Shown here piece after piece: positions 44,434 to 54,561 of a stretch of DNA of 64,000 nt. Position 1 is the first letter of the stretch; the number at the start of each line of letters is the position of its first letter. The position numbers and the translations under genes were made by a program. Source of the DNA: Planctomycetota bacterium (GTDB taxonomy: Bacteria; Planctomycetota; UBA1135; GCA-002686595); NCBI GenBank assembly GCA_002686945.1, contig NYYZ01000037.1, positions 142,860 to 206,859 on the forward strand. Reading direction: 5' to 3'. The notes below the pieces were generated by a model. The model had not been told where the DNA came from and ran no database searches. It was given only the letters and a program-made list of their open reading frames with translations.

Positions 44434-45258
44434 TTAGCGATTTCTGCGAAGTGCCTTGGCCGCCGCTAGGACTTCAGTTGGAGTACGGTCAATGTGATTG
44501 CCCAGGCCCACTTCAAAGAGGGCGTCCAGACATAGGCCCACGAGGCCCACAAGTGTCGGATGCAGACGATCCGGTTGAAGAATCTCCTCCCCTCCCGGGG
44601 GCCAAGGGTGGCCGGAAATTTCTCTGGGCCCTTGGTTTAGTTTGGTCTGGGAACTGCGCAGGTCATAGAAGGCCACGCGAGGCCGAGCCTCGGCCCACTC
44701 CAGGACTTTGCGGTCCAATTGCGCTTGAGTGTCGATCGCTGGCACCTGTCTCGCACTCAACATCAAACCGATGGCTGCAGTCATGTCGGGGATGCCCCCC
44801 ACGATGATCGGGCAATCGATACGATCCATAAGATCCAAGCCGCGGATCAGGAATTCCATTCGCTGCTCTTCCCGTCGGCTGCCGTAGGCGAACCAAAAAG
44901 GAAAGTCGAGGGCGATCACCAGGGTCGGATCAAACTCCAGCACCTGTTCCATAGCGATGCGACCCTTGGTCAAGGGCCGCATGAAGAACATGGACGAGGC
45001 GATTGTCAAGACCTTGGAACTATCCAACCCCAGGGCAGCTGAAGTCACTGTGCCCAGGTCCTGATTCAATCCGAACCCCGCTGAAGCCGACGCACCCAAG
45101 ACCAGCACGCGCTCGAACAGACCCTCTTCCCGCCAACGGGGATCCCCGGGCAGCTTGTCCTCCACCGACGGCAGCTCGGAAGAAATGCTCCCCTGGCAAC
45201 AGCATGCAGCAGTACTGAGCAGGAACAGAACAAGAGCAGTCCGTCGAAAGAAGATCAT
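44434..45258 (-). CDS. SGNH hydrolase-like envelope protein
   Basis: A 274-residue protein with an N-terminal hydrophobic signal (MIFFRRTALVLFLLSTAACC), possibly a lipoprotein with a weak lipobox. The SGNH pattern includes RVLVLGASASAGFG (nucleophile-type turn), a central region with IVIALDFPFWFAYG, and DRLHPTLVGLVG near the end carrying the Asp-x-x-His pair. An esterase or acyltransferase role on an envelope substrate is likely. It is the first gene of a two-gene unit with terC. Confidence 0.7.
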   Translation of the reverse strand: MIFFRRTALVLFLLSTAACCCQGSISSELPSVEDKLPGDPRWREEGLFERVLVLGASASAGFGLNQDLGTVTSAALGLDSSKVLTIASSMFFMRPLTKGRIAMEQVLEFDPTLVIALDFPFWFAYGSRREEQRMEFLIRGLDLMDRIDCPIIVGGIPDMTAAIGLMLSARQVPAIDTQAQLDRKVLEWAEARPRVAFYDLRSSQTKLNQGPREISGHPWPPGGEEILQPDRLHPTLVGLVGLCLDALFEVGLGNHIDRTPTEVLAAAKALRRNR

Positions 45259-45407
45259 GAGCGCACTATCCTAACTCGCTGGAATCGGGTGGATCCAGGT
45301 ATATGGCGAGCGCTCTATGCATCAGAAATGGGCTCACAGTCAGGATCAACACCTCAATCGGCCCAATCAGTGCGTATCGTGGACCAGCGAGTGCCCTAGT
45401 TACCCCG

Positions 45408-48251
45408 ATGACGAATCCCACCAACTCAGAACAGACCAGTCAACTGCCCCTATGGGTGCAGCGGATGCCGGGAGCAGAGTTGGAACGATCTTGGATCGCA
45501 GCCTTGGTCGGACTGGTGAGCCTGGGCCTGGCCCTGGTACTCATGCCAGCCCTGAGCGGGTCCTTCGTATATGACGACATCTCCCTCGTGGTGGGCAACC
45601 CCTGGGTGCGGGATCTGAGCACAGCGATCACTGTCTGGCAGGAACCCCTTTGGGGGTTTTCGGACGCACACTTGTCCAGAGAGGTCGGCTTCTGGCGGCC
45701 CCTGACAGTAATCACCCTTGCCCTGGGAAAAAGCATCGGCGGAGGCGAAGCCTGGGGCCATCACCTGATCTCTGGCCTCCTGCACCTAGCGGCTTTTTGC
45801 GCGGCCTGGAGTCTACTCGCGGCGCTTCTGCGCCACCACACAGCCAGTTTTCTGATCGCCCTGTTGTTCGCGTTTCATCCTCTGCAGGTGCAAGCTGCCA
45901 GTTGGATTGCCGCTGTCAACGATCCCCTGGCGGGGCTCATGGTCTTGCTGGCCTTGAATTCCCACGTACGCTGGCGCGGGCGAGGTTCCCCAGGCACCCC
46001 GTTGCTGACCGCTGTGTTCCTGTTCCTCGGATTGATCGCCAAGGAACAAGCACTTGTGGGTCTGCCGCTGCTGCTCCTGCTCGATTGGCTGCTACATCGT
46101 TGCGACACGGACAACAGTAAACCGCGCCCACCGATCTTGCGTAGCTGGGCGCCCGTACTGATGTGCCTGGTGACATGGTGGCTACTCCGTTGGTCCGTCT
46201 TCGACTCACCTTCGGGAGGCTTGGGAGGAGCCCTGGTTGGACTGGGTCTCGACTTCACCCGCGGCCTGCAACTCCGGGCAGAAGCGCTTGGAACTTGGAC
46301 CCTCTCGATCTTCTGGCCCCAGAATCTGCCATTCTTCCACATGGTCAGGCCGGTTCTGGCCTTCAACGAACCCGAGTGGATCAAGGCCATGATTGGGCTC
46401 GCTCTGTTCGCAGGCCTGCTCGCGTGGGGCATCCGGCGCCGCTCGTTCTGGTGGATTGCGTCAATCCTGGCCCTGCCCCTGGCAGTGATCCCGGTCTTGA
46501 TCCTGCCCGAGAACGCCGGCGCCTTCCCCATCGCCGACCGCTACGCATATCTGGCGGTGCTGCCCATGATGGGAATTGTCCTGGCCACGCTAGCTCAGAT
46601 TGTCAGACCAAAACACGTGCTGCTGGCCGCTCCCCTCTTGGCCCTGGTAATGGGATTGATAGGCAATGAGCGCGCAAGCCTCTACACCGACGACGAGATC
46701 TTCCATCGTCGTGCAACCATTGAAACGCCGGAAGTACCTGCGGCCTGGTTGGGCCTCGGTAGGGTGTTGCTTACCAAATACCGTATCACCGCCGAAGACT
46801 CCCTGCGCGACGAAGCCATGGCGGCTTTTCTGCAGTCTCTGGTGCTGGGTCACGACTACGGGGACAAGCACCCCAGACTTGGCCCGGACGCACCAGTCAG
46901 CGATCGCCTGGAGGAACTCTTGGGGGTCATCAACGACCGCCGGGCCAACCCCCGCCCCGACCCGCGCATCATGGTCAGCGCCATGGAACGGGTGGATGGC
47001 AACTTGGGTCAGGCCTGGTGTTACTTGCTAAACGCCATGATCTCCCCCGCGCCGGAATTCAGCACGGCGATTTCGACCTTCCGCGCAGTGATTCAAGCAG
47101 TACCCCAAAGCTCCGAAGCGCACACGGGACTGGGCGTTGCCTTGATGGCAGCAGGAAACCTCGCCGAAGCAGAACCCGAACTTCGCGAGGGGACAAGACT
47201 CAATCCACGTAGCCCCCAATCCTGGTTCAATCTGGGCCAGTGCCTGCAGAAGGTCAACAAGCTGAATGAAGCAACCAGTGCCTTCAAGGAAGCCGCAGCG
47301 CTTCGTCCGGACAAGCGCACACGGCGGCACCTGGCCATGAGCCTGATCGACGCAGGGCGCAATGCGGAAGCCGAAAAAGTGCTTGCTGCTTTGAACTCTG
47401 ACTTTCCACAGGACCCACAAGTCCTCCTAGCGCAAGGACATCTGGATTACTCAAAGGGCAACCTGACCCGGGCCCTGGACTGGTTTGATCGCGCCCTGCA
47501 CTCAGAGCCCAACCTGGGACCTGCCCATCGCATGCGTGGAGAAGTACTCATGCGTCAAGGTCAGCGAGCGGCAGCCATCGACGCGTTTGGTCGGGCTTGC
47601 GAGCTGATGCCGGAGAGTTTCGAGGCTCACTACAATGGAGCGCGTCTGCTGCTGGAGGACAAGGCAACTGCTCAGCAGGCAAGGGGCATGCTGGAGGTGG
47701 CCTATCGGCGCTCCCCCCCCGGCGAAGTACGCGCTACTCTGAGCAACGCCTTGACCCAGTTCGTGGGTAGTGACGCAGACGCGATGATGGCGCTCTCGCA
47801 ACTTGAACAGGCGCGCGGGGACTGGGGCGGGAGTTTGCGCTGGACCGAGCGAGTCCTGAGCCTGCCTGACCTGTGGGCCAACCATCCCGACCGGCTGGAA
47901 AGCATCAGCCTGGTACGGCAGGTCCGGGGCAGCCTCTTCGAAAAATTGAATCGTCCAGCAGAAGCAATCCAGGAATACGAATCGAGCTTGGAGAGCAACC
48001 CTGCCAGCTTCTGGACCCTGCACAACTTGGGACTGCTCCTCGGTAAGGAGGGTCGACCCGATCTGGCACAGCCTCATCTCGCCAATGCCCTCAAGAACAT
48101 CGATGCCCTCGGCCCCGGGACCGATATCAACAGCATCCGGCCCGCGGTACAGCGCACTCTTGAGATTGCCCTGCAGGAGATAGCGGCACATCTTGAGAGC
48201 TTCGAAGGACCGATGACCGACCTGCCGAGGCTCCCACCCAAGAAAAACTGA
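45408..48251 (+). CDS. TMTC-like membrane protein with C-terminal TPR repeats
   Basis: About 947 residues from the ATG at 45408; upstream sequence to 45303 is open but reads as non-coding. An N-terminal membrane part (about residues 30-440) holds about ten helices and the luminal-loop motif FVYDDISLVVGNPWVRDL, then FWRPLTVITLALGK, which resembles TMTC O-mannosyltransferase-like proteins, the acidic pair DD being the probable catalytic site. The second half (about 580-900) has at least seven TPR motifs such as AHTGLGVALMAAGNLAEAE. A glycosyltransferase that docks protein partners is the best guess. It is divergent from the SGNH gene and convergent with pyrK. Confidence 0.8.
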   Translation: MTNPTNSEQTSQLPLWVQRMPGAELERSWIAALVGLVSLGLALVLMPALSGSFVYDDISLVVGNPWVRDLSTAITVWQEPLWGFSDAHLSREVGFWRPLTVITLALGKSIGGGEAWGHHLISGLLHLAAFCAAWSLLAALLRHHTASFLIALLFAFHPLQVQAASWIAAVNDPLAGLMVLLALNSHVRWRGRGSPGTPLLTAVFLFLGLIAKEQALVGLPLLLLLDWLLHRCDTDNSKPRPPILRSWAPVLMCLVTWWLLRWSVFDSPSGGLGGALVGLGLDFTRGLQLRAEALGTWTLSIFWPQNLPFFHMVRPVLAFNEPEWIKAMIGLALFAGLLAWGIRRRSFWWIASILALPLAVIPVLILPENAGAFPIADRYAYLAVLPMMGIVLATLAQIVRPKHVLLAAPLLALVMGLIGNERASLYTDDEIFHRRATIETPEVPAAWLGLGRVLLTKYRITAEDSLRDEAMAAFLQSLVLGHDYGDKHPRLGPDAPVSDRLEELLGVINDRRANPRPDPRIMVSAMERVDGNLGQAWCYLLNAMISPAPEFSTAISTFRAVIQAVPQSSEAHTGLGVALMAAGNLAEAEPELREGTRLNPRSPQSWFNLGQCLQKVNKLNEATSAFKEAAALRPDKRTRRHLAMSLIDAGRNAEAEKVLAALNSDFPQDPQVLLAQGHLDYSKGNLTRALDWFDRALHSEPNLGPAHRMRGEVLMRQGQRAAAIDAFGRACELMPESFEAHYNGARLLLEDKATAQQARGMLEVAYRRSPPGEVRATLSNALTQFVGSDADAMMALSQLEQARGDWGGSLRWTERVLSLPDLWANHPDRLESISLVRQVRGSLFEKLNRPAEAIQEYESSLESNPASFWTLHNLGLLLGKEGRPDLAQPHLANALKNIDALGPGTDINSIRPAVQRTLEIALQEIAAHLESFEGPMTDLPRLPPKKN

Positions 48252-48255
48252 GGAT

Positions 48256-49104
48256 TCAGGTCAATTGCACGTCGCGGGCCGCAAACACCGGGCCATCCAC
48301 GCAACATTTGGCTACTGGCCAGGACCCAAGAGATCCTTCCTTGCAGGTGAGCACCGCACACCCGTTGCAGATTCCAACTCCGCAACCCATGTAGGTCTCC
48401 AAGGAAAACCAACATTGCAGGTCACGGTCTTCGGCGACCTTGACCACCGCGCGCATCATGGGTTCCGGGCCACAGGTCCACAAGCGCACATCACTGGGAA
48501 GGAGCGACTGCCTCCAATGATCTTCCAAAGCCTGGACCACATTCCCATGAAATCCTGAGCTGCCGTCATCGGTGCAGGGGATGACCGCAATACCCAGTTC
48601 CTCGAACTTCTCGATGTCATAAAGCAGGCCCTTGGTGCGGCCCCCATAAATCAGATGCAATTGGCCGGGATCAACTGCTGGCCTCTGATCCGTGCCCGCG
48701 AGAGCTTGCTGCAGAGCGATATAGAAAGACGCTGAGCCAATTCCACCGGCCAACATGACCAGAGGCTTGCCGTCCTGCGGTAGTTCAGGCCAGCCGTGGC
48801 CGAGGGGGCCGATCATCACGATCTCCTCGCCCACCCGGCTCTCGGCCAGGGCCTCGGTGCCCGGACCAATCACCTTGATCAGAAACTCAAGGATGCCACT
48901 GTCGCCCTGGCGATAGAGAGAAAAGGGCCGCGGAATCGCCGGTGAAGACTCCTCATCCCCACGCAGCATGAAGAACCGCCCGGCATCCAGACGGCCAAAA
49001 GCCGTGGAGGGCCGCACAGACAGTACGACCCCATCACTGCCCGAGGGACGAATCGAGACCACTTTGGCGCGCTGACTGCGGGTGTCGGGGGGAGGGGCGG
49101 CCAT
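48256..49104 (-). CDS. pyrK: Dihydroorotate dehydrogenase B electron-transfer subunit PyrK
   Basis: Flavin and Fe-S subunit that passes electrons from dihydroorotate dehydrogenase to NAD. It has the FAD site RPFSLYR, the NAD part MLAGGIGSASFYIAL and the C-terminal [2Fe-2S] motif MGCGVGICNGCAV followed by CCVDGPVF. About 282 residues from the ATG at 49104 (the longer frame adds a divergently transcribed region). No pyrD is adjacent; that subunit is presumably elsewhere. A similar arrangement occurs for related oxidoreductase subunits, so PyrK is likely but the partner is unconfirmed. Confidence 0.88.
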   Translation of the reverse strand: MAAPPPDTRSQRAKVVSIRPSGSDGVVLSVRPSTAFGRLDAGRFFMLRGDEESSPAIPRPFSLYRQGDSGILEFLIKVIGPGTEALAESRVGEEIVMIGPLGHGWPELPQDGKPLVMLAGGIGSASFYIALQQALAGTDQRPAVDPGQLHLIYGGRTKGLLYDIEKFEELGIAVIPCTDDGSSGFHGNVVQALEDHWRQSLLPSDVRLWTCGPEPMMRAVVKVAEDRDLQCWFSLETYMGCGVGICNGCAVLTCKEGSLGSWPVAKCCVDGPVFAARDVQLT

Positions 49105-49177
49105 GGATGAGAATTGTAAACAGAACGAACCGCACTCAGAGGAACACATCGGCGAGATCCCGACTAATCTATTGGGC

Positions 49178-50143
49178 ATGCGCTCTGTCGTCACTCACTG
49201 GATTCTGCTGACTCTCCTGGGAGGGAGCGCTTGCGTTGCTCCCAACAACACGCCTCGGGAAGGCACGTCTCTGTTGGGCCGTGAACTCCTGCGTCCTGAA
49301 CTCTCACCCGACAGGGCCCAGCGCATGGAATCCAGGTTGGCCGAGGCCCGGCGTCAACACGCAAGCGACCCAACCGAAGCCAACGCGATCTGGGTCGGCA
49401 GACGACTGGCCTACCTGGGCCGCTACCGAGATGCGCTCGATTGGTACACAAGCGCCCTGGAAGAACACCCCAATTCCTATCGCCTCCTGCGCCACCGGGG
49501 TCACCGCTGGATTACCCTGCGGGAGTTTGTACGAGCGGAAAAGGACCTCTCTAGGGCCTGGCAACAGGCATCGCATCACTCCGACGCGCTCGAACCGGAC
49601 GGAGCCCCCAACGAATACAACCTACCGCGTAGCACCGACCATACGAACATCCTCTATCACTGGGCCTTGAGCTTGCACCTTCAAGGAAGGGTGGATGAAG
49701 CAACCAAGATCTGGGCCATGTGCCTGGACCGCTGCCCAAACCAGGATATGGAGGTAGCCACACGCTATTGGCTGGCCCATTCCCAACGCCTAACAGGCAA
49801 CTTTGGAGCAGCGGCAGAAACCCTGCGGCCGGTGGAGTCCAATTGGATCGTGTTGGAAAACCGGTCCTATCGGGATCTGTGTCTCTTGATGAGCGGCCGA
49901 GGTTCCGTGAGCAAGGTCCTCGAAGCCAGTCATGATGGTATCGCCGATGCCACGGTAGCCTACGGGGTCGCGGCCTGGCGCACCCAGATGGGCGGAGACA
50001 CCCGTGGCGCCCGCGCGGCCCTGGCCCTGGTGGCCGAACGGGGAGCCTGGGCCGCCTTTGGCACCATCGCCGCCGAGGCGGATCTCTATCGATTGGGATA
50101 TGGGGACCAACACGACGATGCTGCTGAGATCGAAGATCAGTAG
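49178..50143 (+). CDS. TPR lipoprotein-like protein
   Basis: About 321 residues from the ATG at 49178, with a signal MRSVVTHWILLTLLGGSAC whose Cys19 may be lipidated, although the lipobox is weak. The rest holds TPR-type helices: AIWVGRRLAYLGRYRDALDW, TSALEEHPNSYRLLRHRG, WALSLHLQGRVDEATKIW and YWLAHSQRLTGNFGAA. It probably acts as a scaffold at the envelope. It lies 73 bp from the divergent pyrK start and 30 bp before the ABC-F gene. Confidence 0.72.
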   Translation: MRSVVTHWILLTLLGGSACVAPNNTPREGTSLLGRELLRPELSPDRAQRMESRLAEARRQHASDPTEANAIWVGRRLAYLGRYRDALDWYTSALEEHPNSYRLLRHRGHRWITLREFVRAEKDLSRAWQQASHHSDALEPDGAPNEYNLPRSTDHTNILYHWALSLHLQGRVDEATKIWAMCLDRCPNQDMEVATRYWLAHSQRLTGNFGAAAETLRPVESNWIVLENRSYRDLCLLMSGRGSVSKVLEASHDGIADATVAYGVAAWRTQMGGDTRGARAALALVAERGAWAAFGTIAAEADLYRLGYGDQHDDAAEIEDQ

Positions 50144-50173
50144 ACTGCTCGGCTTCCTCTTGGAGCCCTGGCC

Positions 50174-52096
50174 ATGTCACTGTTGATTCTCGAAGACCTC
50201 AAGAAACACTTTGGACCCCAGGAAGTGCTGCGCGGCACATCCCTGTCAATCAACCCCGGTCAAAAGGTAGGCATCGTCGGTCGCAACGGCGGGGGGAAGA
50301 CAACCCTCTTCCACATGATCACCGGGGAGGAAATGCCAGATTGGGGACGCGTAGTGATCCGCAAGGGAGCGCGCATATCCTTTGTGCCCCAGCGGCCAGT
50401 TTTTGGGCCCGATGAAGTAGTGCGTGCACATGTGGAGAGCGGTCTCGACGCGGCACGACAAGTAGGGGAGGAATTGGAGCATGTGGCAGAGAAAATGGGC
50501 TCCGCCACCGGCATTGAACTCGAACAGTTGATGCGAGAACACGACCGCTTGACCGGCGAGATAGAGACCCTTGACGGCTGGGACCTGGAGCACAAGGTTG
50601 AAAAAGTCCTTTCCGGCATCGGGCTGACCAGAGGCCTTTGGGATCGCAGAGCGAATTCCCTGTCAGGAGGCGAGAAGAACCGGGTGAGCCTGGCGCGCGC
50701 TCTGGTTGGAGGAGGCGATTTGTTGTTGCTCGATGAACCAACCAACCATCTGGACCTGGAAGGCATTGAGTGGCTTGAGAAGTACCTGCACGAAATTCAC
50801 AGCGCGATTCTGGTTGTGTCACACGACCGGCGCCTTCTGACGAACTCCGTGGAACGCATCCTGGAATTGGAGTTTGGACAGTTGAACTCCTTCCCTGGTA
50901 ATTACGCAAAGTACGTTGAACTCAAGGCCGAACGCTACGAGACGGACCTGAAGGCCTATGAGCAGCAGCGCGAAATGCTGCGCAAAGAAGAGGGCTTCAT
51001 CAAGAAGCACATGGGCTCCCAGCGCACGGCAGAGGCGAAAGGGCGGCTCAAGAAACTCGGACATATCACGCGGTTGAAGCAACCGCACCACGATGTACGC
51101 CGACCGATCATCAAGCCCCCGGAGGCTGCCAGGGGCGGAGAGAAGGTCCTGGGCCTTGAGCACATCAAAGCGGGATATGGTGACAATGTGCTGTTGTCTC
51201 AGGTCAACCTGCGCCTTGGCCGGGGCCAACGCATCGGTTTGATTGGACGCAACGGATCCGGCAAGACGACGCTCTTGAAAGTGATGGCCGGAGCCATGGC
51301 ACCTTTGGCTGGCGAGGTAGCGCGCGGCCACGGGGAACAGTGCGCCTACTTCGACCAGGACACAAGCCATTTGCGCTCGGACAGCACGCCCTTTAGCGAG
51401 ATCTTGCGTCACTATCCAAAAATGACGGACCTGGAAATTCGCAGTCACCTGGCCATGTTCCTATTTCGCGGTGAAGGGGTGGACAAGGAAATCAGCACGC
51501 TCTCCGGCGGAGAACGCGCACGGATGGCATTGGCCCTGATGGTCCTGACCAAGCCCAGTTGGCTGGCTATGGACGAACCCACCAACCACCTGGATCTGGC
51601 AGGGCGCACAGCTCTTGAAGAGATGCTCGGAAGGTTTCAAGGGGCCATCGTCTGCATCTCGCATGATCGTGAATTTCTCGATGGATTGACTAGCCACACC
51701 TGGGAGGTACACGACAACTGCGTCCTTGAGCACGAAGGCAACTACAGTTCCTGGCGCGCGGCCAAACAAGGCGAACTTGAGGCGAGCAACGCCGAGAAAA
51801 CGCGAATCGCGAATGTTGTACGCAAGCGAGAGGAAGCCAAGGCCAAGGCGACCAGCCGCAAGGCCGACAGGCAGGGTGCCCCCAAGAAACTCCGCAAGAG
51901 GTCCAACCCCTGGAAGCTCGCAAAGATCGAGGCGCGAATCATGAAGCTCGAAAGCGAACTCGCGGAACTCAACAAGGCCCTGACCGAAAAAGAGGTCTAC
52001 TCCAACGGCGAGAAGCTTCGGGATACGCAGTACCGAATAGCAGAGGTGGAGCAAGAGCTGCAGAAAGCCAACGAAGAATGGGAGAGCTTCGCCTAA
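50174..52096 (+). CDS. ABC-F family ATPase (Uup-like)
   Basis: A 640-residue soluble protein with two nucleotide-binding domains. Walker A motifs are GRNGGGKT (36-43) and GRNGSGKT, the ABC signatures are LSGGEKNR and LSGGERAR, and each is followed by a DEPTNHLD Walker B. The C-terminal 120 residues (from about 520) are a charged coiled-coil, as in Uup. ABC-F proteins bind ribosomes or DNA and act in translation factor or genome-stability roles rather than transport. No membrane partner gene is nearby, which fits. Confidence 0.92.
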   Translation: MSLLILEDLKKHFGPQEVLRGTSLSINPGQKVGIVGRNGGGKTTLFHMITGEEMPDWGRVVIRKGARISFVPQRPVFGPDEVVRAHVESGLDAARQVGEELEHVAEKMGSATGIELEQLMREHDRLTGEIETLDGWDLEHKVEKVLSGIGLTRGLWDRRANSLSGGEKNRVSLARALVGGGDLLLLDEPTNHLDLEGIEWLEKYLHEIHSAILVVSHDRRLLTNSVERILELEFGQLNSFPGNYAKYVELKAERYETDLKAYEQQREMLRKEEGFIKKHMGSQRTAEAKGRLKKLGHITRLKQPHHDVRRPIIKPPEAARGGEKVLGLEHIKAGYGDNVLLSQVNLRLGRGQRIGLIGRNGSGKTTLLKVMAGAMAPLAGEVARGHGEQCAYFDQDTSHLRSDSTPFSEILRHYPKMTDLEIRSHLAMFLFRGEGVDKEISTLSGGERARMALALMVLTKPSWLAMDEPTNHLDLAGRTALEEMLGRFQGAIVCISHDREFLDGLTSHTWEVHDNCVLEHEGNYSSWRAAKQGELEASNAEKTRIANVVRKREEAKAKATSRKADRQGAPKKLRKRSNPWKLAKIEARIMKLESELAELNKALTEKEVYSNGEKLRDTQYRIAEVEQELQKANEEWESFA

Positions 52097-52172
52097 GAGC
52101 GGAAGCACTCCTCGACTTTTGCCGCCTGAGCCATGGGCCCCGGACCCGCCCGGTCGCTATCCTGACCGTTCA

Positions 52173-52203
52173 GTCCCGATCATCCGGGACTCCTTCACGG
52201 GAC
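52173..52203 (+). promoter_or_regulatory. Alternative hairpins upstream of argS
   Basis: GTCCCG at 52173-52178 can pair with CGGGAC at either 52185-52190 or 52198-52203, giving two mutually exclusive stems just before the argS start (52212). The arrangement could act as a leader switch, but it may be chance in GC-rich sequence. Confidence 0.3.
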
Positions 52204-52211
52204 CGCCCAGC

Positions 52212-53912
52212 ATGCAAGCCTTCACAGATGCGATTCTCAACGCCCTGGCTCAGGAAACCAACCTGGCCCTGGAAGACCTGAACCTCGAAACACCCCGCAA
52301 CCCGGAACTCGGGGACTTTGCCTTCCCTTGCTTTCCCTTGGCCAAGACCCTGCGCAAAGCTCCACCGAAGATCGCCCAGGAACTCGCAGAAGGCCTAACC
52401 AAGACCCTTGAAGACATCGAGGTCCAGGCCACGGGCCCCTATCTGAATTTTCGCATCGACCGCCCCACCCTGGCCAGATCGGTCATCGAATCGATTCTGG
52501 AGGCAGGGACCACGTTTGGGCACAGCGAAGAGGGGACTGGTAAGACGATTGTGATCGACCTCTCCTCTCCGAACATCGCCAAGCCCATGAGCGTGGGACA
52601 CCTTCGCTCGACAGTAATCGGCGCAGCGATTCAGCGCCTGCATGATGCCCTGGGCTACACCACGGTCGGCATCAACCACATAGGAGACTGGGGCAGCCAA
52701 TTCGGCAAGTTGATCGCAGCTCTGGATCGCTGGGGCGAGGAGGTGGATCTGGAGAACGACCCGATTCCCGCCCTGCTCAAACTGTATGTACGCTACCACG
52801 AAGAAGAGGAGGCCGACCCTACCCTCAAGGAAGCTGCGGCAACAGCATTCCGGGAGCTAGAAAGTGGCGTAGACGGACCCGTACGGGCTGTCTGGCGCAA
52901 AATGACAGCCTTGTCCCTAAGTGAATTCGACAGGGTCTACGCGCGTTTGGGCGTGACCTTTGACGAGGTGCGCGGAGAGGCTTTCTACGAGTCCTATCTG
53001 GATCAAACCGTCGAGCGCATAGTAGACGCGGGCATCACCGAAGAATCCGAGGGAGCGCTGGTGGTCAGCCTCAAACAATTCGGAGAGAACCTGCCCCCCT
53101 GCATACTGCGTAAGACTGATGGCACAACCCTCTACGCCACCCGGGATCTTGCTGCGGTCTTCCACCGCTGGGAGCTCTACTCCTTCGAACGCTGCCTGTA
53201 TGTAGTAGGCGGCGACCAACGACTGCACTTCCGCCAGCTCAAGCATGTGCTTGACCGCATGGGGCTTGAATGGGAACCGCGCATGGAACACGTCGACTTC
53301 GGCATGGTGCGCCTGCCCGAGGGACGCATGAGCACGCGGCACGGAAAGGTGGTCTTCTTGCAGGATGTGCTCGACGAGGCCTCACGCCGAGCGACGGAAA
53401 TCATCAAGGAGAAGAACGCCAATCTGGCAGACCCCGAAGCCGTAGGCGAGATGGTCGGGATGGGCGCAGTAGTGTTCAACGATCTCAAACGCGAGCGAGT
53501 CAAGGACATCGCGTTCACGTGGGAAGAGGTGCTGGCGTTTGAAGGGGACACGGGTCCCTATGTGCAATACACCCACGCACGCCTGGCGTCGATTGGGCGC
53601 AAAGCCGCGGCCGCCGGGGAGGGCTCCGGCAAATGCGACTTTGAGGCTGTGGCTGCGGACTCGACCTTGATCCTGGAATTAGGTCGCTACCCCAGCGTGC
53701 TCGTACGGGCCGCCGGTGAGGCCGAGCCAAGCCTCCTGACCCAGTACCTTCTGGGCCTCTCGCGCATGATTAATTCCTGGATTGCACAGCGTCGCGTTCT
53801 GGGACAGGAGGAAGGGGTCACAAGCGCCCGCCTGGCCCTCGCAAACAGCTGTAAAGTAGTCGTCAGTAACGGGTTAGGGATTTTGGGGGTTCCGGCCCCT
53901 ACAGAAATGTAG
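52212..53912 (+). CDS. argS: Arginine--tRNA ligase
   Basis: Charges tRNA-Arg. The HIGH-type block is PNIAKPMSVGHLRSTVIG, and the KMSK-type loop reads GRMSTRHGK. An N-terminal domain of the ArgS type precedes it (about 1-110), and the C-terminal anticodon-binding part follows. 566 residues from the ATG at 52212, which I prefer to the longer frame starting at 52119 because the extra residues (Pro-rich) have no counterpart. It lies 115 bp after the ABC-F gene. Confidence 0.95.
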   Translation: MQAFTDAILNALAQETNLALEDLNLETPRNPELGDFAFPCFPLAKTLRKAPPKIAQELAEGLTKTLEDIEVQATGPYLNFRIDRPTLARSVIESILEAGTTFGHSEEGTGKTIVIDLSSPNIAKPMSVGHLRSTVIGAAIQRLHDALGYTTVGINHIGDWGSQFGKLIAALDRWGEEVDLENDPIPALLKLYVRYHEEEEADPTLKEAAATAFRELESGVDGPVRAVWRKMTALSLSEFDRVYARLGVTFDEVRGEAFYESYLDQTVERIVDAGITEESEGALVVSLKQFGENLPPCILRKTDGTTLYATRDLAAVFHRWELYSFERCLYVVGGDQRLHFRQLKHVLDRMGLEWEPRMEHVDFGMVRLPEGRMSTRHGKVVFLQDVLDEASRRATEIIKEKNANLADPEAVGEMVGMGAVVFNDLKRERVKDIAFTWEEVLAFEGDTGPYVQYTHARLASIGRKAAAAGEGSGKCDFEAVAADSTLILELGRYPSVLVRAAGEAEPSLLTQYLLGLSRMINSWIAQRRVLGQEEGVTSARLALANSCKVVVSNGLGILGVPAPTEM

Positions 53913-53955
53913 AGGCTATGTTCAAGCCCCACCCGCTTGCCTCCGATGAGACAAG

Positions 53956-54519
53956 GTGACCTGGTGTACCCATGCCCGGGCAGCACCTCTCTCATCCGAC
54001 GCCAAAAGCAGACCCTTGATCGACTCCCTGATCCGCGATGTGCCTGATTTCCCCAAACCGGGAATCATTTTCAAGGACATCACACCGCTACTGCAGGATG
54101 CTGCGGGCCTGCGCCAATCGATCGAAGGCATGGCCGAAATGGTGGACCCAAAGTCCTACGACCTGATCTGCGGCATCGAATCACGCGGTTTCATTTTTGG
54201 GACGGCCTTAGCAGTGCAAGTGGGCAAGGGATTCATCCCGATTCGTAAACCGGGAAAGCTCCCATGGAAAACTGCATCAGAGAGCTATGAACTGGAGTAT
54301 GGCACCGACACAATCGAGATCCACCTAGATGCCGCCAATGGGAAGCGTATCTTGATGGTGGATGACCTGCTTGCCACAGGCGGCACCATGGCGGCCAGCC
54401 TCAAGCTGGTACGCCGCGTAGGGGGCGAACCCATCGCTTGCTGCTTCGCCATCGAACTCGGCTTCCTGGAAGGAAACACAAAGTTGGACGTGCCTTGCCA
54501 CACATTGAAGAAATACTGA
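53956..54519 (+). CDS. apt: Adenine phosphoribosyltransferase
   Basis: Salvages adenine to AMP using PRPP. The family hallmarks are RDVPDFPKPGI, FKDITPLLQ, DLICGIESRGF and the PRPP loop LMVDDLLATGGT. As annotated from a GTG the protein has 187 residues; a TTG at 54016 giving LIDSLIRDVPDF matches the usual N-terminus better (about 167 residues), so the start is uncertain. It follows argS and precedes the sigma factor gene, without overlap. Confidence 0.92.
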   Translation: MTWCTHARAAPLSSDAKSRPLIDSLIRDVPDFPKPGIIFKDITPLLQDAAGLRQSIEGMAEMVDPKSYDLICGIESRGFIFGTALAVQVGKGFIPIRKPGKLPWKTASESYELEYGTDTIEIHLDAANGKRILMVDDLLATGGTMAASLKLVRRVGGEPIACCFAIELGFLEGNTKLDVPCHTLKKY

Positions 54520-54561
54520 GGGGACATATCCCAAGAAGATGCCGAGAAGAGAGAGAATATA

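Noticed and set aside
47502..48191. 229-codon minus-strand frame
   Set aside because: Antisense to the TPR part of the TMTC-like gene, with no motif of its own.
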